In this document: positions 59,932 to 64,000 of the stretch, in pieces
Numbering within the stretch: position 1 is the stretch's first letter
Layout: each line of letters begins with the position of its first letter
DNA from: Coptis chinensis
Lineage: Eukaryota; Streptophyta; Magnoliopsida; Ranunculales; Ranunculaceae
Direction: 5' to 3'
NCBI GenBank assembly: GCA_015680905.1
Contig: CM027377.1
Span: 30,032,501-30,096,500 of the forward strand
DNA: 64,000 nucleotides
Translations under genes and position numbers: made by a program
The notes under the pieces: generated by a model
Told to the model about the DNA's origin: nothing
Seen by the model: only the letters and a program-made list of their open reading frames with translations
Database searches by the model: none

Positions 59932-60480
59932 TTTTTTTTCCTGAAAATAAGCTAGGGTTAGGCAGACCCCCACCTGTATTACCAATAAAAACTATAATCT
60001 AACATACATCTTCCCAGAAGCGTCCTCCTCCACTATTACAGTCAACTGATAATCTAGTGGAGGAGTTAAGAAATTACAAAAATTATATTTTGTCTCACAA
60101 AGGCCCGCCAGGTAGTCAGCTGCCATATTGCATTCTCTAAATACATGGGCGAACGACACAAATTCAAACGCCTCCTTAATATTATGAATGGCATGGACTA
60201 GATCCTCACAAAACCAGGGAGGTTTTTCAAGTTTGTTAATAGCTTGGATAGCTCTCATAGAGTCTTACTCGACTTGAACTTGCTTAAACAACTTGTTTTC
60301 GCAAAGTCTCAGTCCTACTTTTATGGCCTTCAGCTCTTGGAAAATGACCGACTCCAATCCTCCACTTCCATTAAATCCTGCTATCACTCCACCATGTTCA
60401 TCTCGGATAAAGAATTTGAACATACTTATCGTAGGAGAAAATACGATAAGCAATTGCATAAGTTCTCACCGTAGCTTAGT
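59932..60480 (-). mobile_element. 5'-truncated LINE with RNase H-like domain, one in-frame stop
   Basis: On the minus strand, RNase H-like coding sequence runs from about 60459 to 59992. It contains FIRDEHGGVIAGFNGSGGLE and ELKAIKVGLRLCENKLFKQV then VE, a TAA, and DSMRAI (usually VESDS in this domain). It ends PPLDYQLTVIVEEDASGKMY. The 3' end, CTGCCTAACCCTAGCTTATTT followed by A's, matches the 3' end of the LINE at 37.8 kb. The stop can arise from TCA by one base change. Confidence 0.75.
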
Positions 60481-60537
60481 TCTTCTTCCATTAATAATAA
60501 TCATCAAGATCCCTTGCCGCCATTACATTCATTCGTT

Positions 60538-63470
60538 ATGGCTGACGAAAATCCCCTAGTTGAGAAGCCCCTTTCGGACTTCTATAAAACATTATAGGAA
60601 GAACCTTCTTCCTGCATCAAACTCGAGGATATTGTCGGTGATTTTCGAATTCTGCCGAATATTATTAGTTTGTTACCTGTTTATCATGGTTTGGATCATG
60701 AAAAACCGTACAATCACCTCCGTAAGCTTCAACAAGTGGCCACAATATTTTACCATCCAGCCGTCTCTAAGAAACAACTCTTGCTTCGATTATTTCCTTT
60801 CACTTTAGCAGATAAAGTGTCAGTTTGGCTAGCAGGACAACAACCACAATCCATAGAAACATGGAATAAACTTGTCCAAGCTTTCATGCTGCAATTTTAC
60901 ACTCAGAAGAAAACTACTGAAATTCTTCAAAAAATCTAATTCTTTCGCCAAAATCCTCATGAATCTTTTACAGAAGCATGGAGTCGATTTACGGATCTTC
61001 TTTTAGAATGTCCTCATCATCAGCTCGACACCGCTGTCCTTGTTCGCTCATTCTTTAATGGACTATCCAATCATCAAAAATAAACTTTTGATATAATGAA
61101 CGACAGTTGCTTCATAGACAAAGGAGCTACTGAAGCATATACTTTTCTTGGAAAACAAGCGAAAAGAGGTACACACTGGGGTAACACTGATTCTTCTAGG
61201 TCATCTAAGGATACTGTTACAAAAGTTACATATATTTTTGAGGTAAAAACCGATCCCGAATTAAAAAATCTGATAGAATCCCTCACTAAAAAAGTAGATG
61301 CTCTTGCAGTTCAAGTAAACGATCAACTCCCAATACAGGTCATGAACGTTAACACCTCCCCATGTGTTCTTTGTCATAGTCCTGACCATCCTTATGCGTA
61401 TTGTCCCTTGTTATATGCCCCTCCTACTCAACCATCGGAAGAGGCATGTGCATTCAACATTCCTAATGCACCTTGGAGACAACATCCGAATTTTGCTTGG
61501 CGCCCGAATAACCAACAGATGGCTCCTCCAGGTTTTGCAAATCCACCTGTTCGACAACCCAACAACTTTATTCCATACCGCCAAGGAAGTAATCAGCAAT
61601 ACCAACAAAGTTAAAATCAGTTTCAAAGTAATTCCCATGATAACTATCAAAACAACCGCAGCCTTGTTCCAGCCAATCCAAATTCTGGCTATAATCAACA
61701 ACTTCTCAGTAATAATCGTGAACTTGTCCCTGTTGCACAACCTATGCCTCTTGCTACTGATAGAACAAGCGAGACTTTATTTGCTTACATGAACCAACAA
61801 TCCCAAATCATAACGTCTATCCAACAATCACTTTAACAATTAGCGGAAGAAAAGAGTCAGAAAAGCATGTTTCCTGGCCAAGCAGTTCCGATCCCTAAGC
61901 CAGTGAACACTGCCTATGAAGTCACTAATGCACCTAGTACAAATGCTCCAAACCAAGGTGAGGTGAATGCCATAACTACTCTTCGTTCTGGCAAAACCGT
62001 TGACAATCAAATTTGTATGCCAGATGATCAAACAAACGTAATTGGAGGTTCCAATGAATCTGCTCCCGATAATGAACCTACAGTGGAAACACCGAGTTCA
62101 TCAAAGTCACCAATTCAAAAATTGGGAAATGAGCGAGCGAATCCTTATGCCAAATTCCACCCTAAGGCACCGTTTCCTGCCCGTTTGGTAAAGAATAAAC
62201 CTGATGAAAATTTTGATGAAATTCAAGAAACTTTTAAGAATTTGACAATCAACTTACCTTTTCTCGATACCCTAAAACAATTGCCAAAACATGCAAAATT
62301 TCTAAAAGATATGTGCACCACAAAAAGGAGAACAAATGTTCCTCAACAAGCATTCCTTACCGAACAGTTTCCGTCAATCACCGAATACAATGGTATAGTT
62401 AAATACCCCAGGTAGACCAATAGTTCCATGCATATTAGGTGACAAATATACGACCACTGCACTACTAGACCTAGGAGCTAGTGTGAACTTACTTCCTTAT
62501 TACTTATTCAAACAACTAGGTCTTCATGAGCTTAAACCTACTACGATGACTCTACAGTTAGCGGATCGTTCCATTAAGTATCCAAAAGGCATTGTGGAAA
62601 ACGTCCTTGTAAAAGTCTAAGACTTTTTCTATCCCATCGATTTTGTCATTTTGGATACAGAAGTTGCCTGTGACTCCATTCCTATAATATTAGGGTGTCC
62701 CTTCCTAGCAACTGCTAATGCTCTCATAAACTATAGGGATGGTTCTATGACCATGTCCTTTGGAAATCTTTTGGTCGAGGTTAACGTGTTCAAGTTGATG
62801 AAACAAATTCTAGAGAATGAAAATGATGGTCAAGTTAAATTGGTTGACACCCTTGTACAAGAATGTTTCACAAACTCTTTTCCTGACGATGAAGTACACC
62901 AATTTCTTTCCTTTGGTGATTCGGAATTTGATGTTGATGATTATTCACAGGATGTAAACGAGTTATTAGAGTCAATACCACTAGTTGACCCTACTACCAT
63001 CCTATCAAGCGACTTGGATGAATATCAATCTGTTTTCTCTATGGATGATGAGTTTTCTAATGAATCTTTAATACCTACTCCTCCCACCCCTGATTTAAAG
63101 CCTATTCCTTCAGACTTAAAATACATACAGTTAGATCAAGATGGTAGTCACCCAATTATCATATCATCACAATTGACTGCCGATCAGGAATCACGTTTAA
63201 TTGAGGTCATTCAAGAACACCGTTCTGCTATTGGATGGTCTCTCGATGACATTAAAGGCATTGACCCTAATGTATGCACCCATCGCATACATCTTGAAGA
63301 AAATGCCAAGACATCACGTGAACCTCAACGTCGTCTAAATCCCACCATGAAGGATGTGGTACGGGAAGAAATTTTAAGGTTACTCGATGTAGGTATTATT
63401 TACCCCATCTCAGATAGTGTTTGGGTGAGTCCTGTACACGTGGTTCCAAAGAAATCTAGCATTACAGTTG
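60538..63470 (+). pseudogene. Ty3/Gypsy (Tat/Athila-like) gag-protease-RT remnant
   Basis: Starts MADENPLVEKPLSDFY at 60538. Gag shows PVYHGLDHEKPYNHLRKLQQ and WLAGQQPQSIETWNKL. A zinc knuckle CVLCHSPDHPYAYC is at about 61360. Protease has LLDLGASVNLLPYYLF (about 62470) and a second block IILGCPFL (about 62688). The RT entry region RRLNPTMKDVVREEILRLLD is at about 63330, up to VSPVHVVPKKSSITVV at 63470. In-frame stops are at 60595, 60937, 61081, 61612 and 61834 and near 62618, with a frameshift near 62410. RT is cut off by the next insertion. It cannot encode functional proteins. Confidence 0.88.
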
Positions 63471-64000
63471 TGTGACACATGTTCCTTTCTGTGTTTATTG
63501 GATGGTATATGGATGATGTAGATAGATAATGGTCGTTGAACAAAATAGAAGCATATCAAAACCTAATTATCCCTCAATAAGTAAAGGATGAGTAGGGTAT
63601 CGTTCCACTTTTAAGTGTATGTTTATATGAAGGACATGATTGAAAAGGGGGTTTGAGGGATTAAAAACTAGGATTATAGATATTGTAGATTCTAATGCTA
63701 AACTAAACTAAACTAAGTAAACTATTGAGAATTTATAAGAGAGGGAATTCAAGAGATTAGAATCCACCGATACTTTTTATCTGTGACCTTTTGATTCATG
63801 GTTGTTCTCACAAGTAGACTACAATTAAGTAATCGAGCGAGTGCCGATGCCTTCTTAGACGAAACATTGTTAACAAATAACTCTACTTAAGGTTGTTCCT
63901 ATGTTTATGCTATTAATATCTTCTTTCCTTTTATGTGAGCTTGGGCAGCTATTCAATGAATCACCATCTAAGGGAAACACAAGAAATACTTCCCTTACTC
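63471..64000 (+). mobile_element. unidentified insertion interrupting the Gypsy RT, runs off the window
   Basis: The RT reading frame stops making sense exactly at ACAGTTG|TGTGACACATG. The new sequence begins with TG, as LTRs do, and is non-coding to the edge. It may be an LTR of another element. No second end is visible, so identity is open. Confidence 0.45.

Overview
This is a stretch of AT-rich plant nuclear DNA. It has an intron-rich gene with GT-AG junctions, TTTAGGG-like interstitial repeats, and many plant-type transposable elements (hAT and Harbinger MITEs, TRIMs, Copia and Ty3/Gypsy LTR elements, LINEs, a tRNA-derived SINE). It also carries integrated plant pararetrovirus DNA. An angiosperm, probably a eudicot, fits best; the species cannot be named from the sequence.

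Left and middle (about 0.8-46.3 kb, minus strand): one gene, the plant homologue of the DNA-damage checkpoint kinase ATM. The start codon is at 46347 and the first exons encode the TAN/Tel1-like N-terminus. I traced 45 exons by hand down to position 845. They total about 1,797 codons, and the splice phases close everywhere except the exon 10/11 junction. Only the alpha-helical (HEAT-type) N-terminal part lies here; the FAT, PI3K-like kinase and FATC domains would be beyond the left edge. The exons are a small part of 45.5 kb; most of the rest is introns enlarged by nested mobile elements. A weak plus-strand exon sits at 57-147.

Intron elements: several insertions have legible target-site duplications. 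These are a hAT MITE nested in another hAT MITE (31.8-32.9 kb), two more hAT MITEs (14.6 and 19.1 kb), a Harbinger-like MITE (7.9 kb), a 1.9-kb Gypsy mini-element nested in a TRIM (16.2-18.1 kb), a SINE (23.1 kb) and a 5'-truncated LINE (37.5 kb). Six copies of one TRIM family, and five palindromic elements sharing a core, run through the gene and its 5' flank.

Right (46.7-64 kb): gene-poor repetitive DNA upstream of ATM. Two copies of an endogenous caulimovirid (petuvirus/florendovirus-like) lie in opposite orientations. The plus copy (48.66-50.42 kb) is decayed and cut by a 1,572-bp LTR with a TGGCGCC primer-binding site. The minus copy (58.55-52.64 kb) has a movement-protein region, a long open coat-protein frame, a zinc knuckle, an aspartic protease, an unassigned coding remnant and a pregenome-type promoter, but no reverse transcriptase that I can see. 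A LINE fragment and a decayed Ty3/Gypsy (Tat/Athila-like) gag-protease-RT follow, and the latter is cut at 63.47 kb by another insertion.

The only gene that looks functional is ATM. Everything else is mobile-element or viral DNA, mostly broken.
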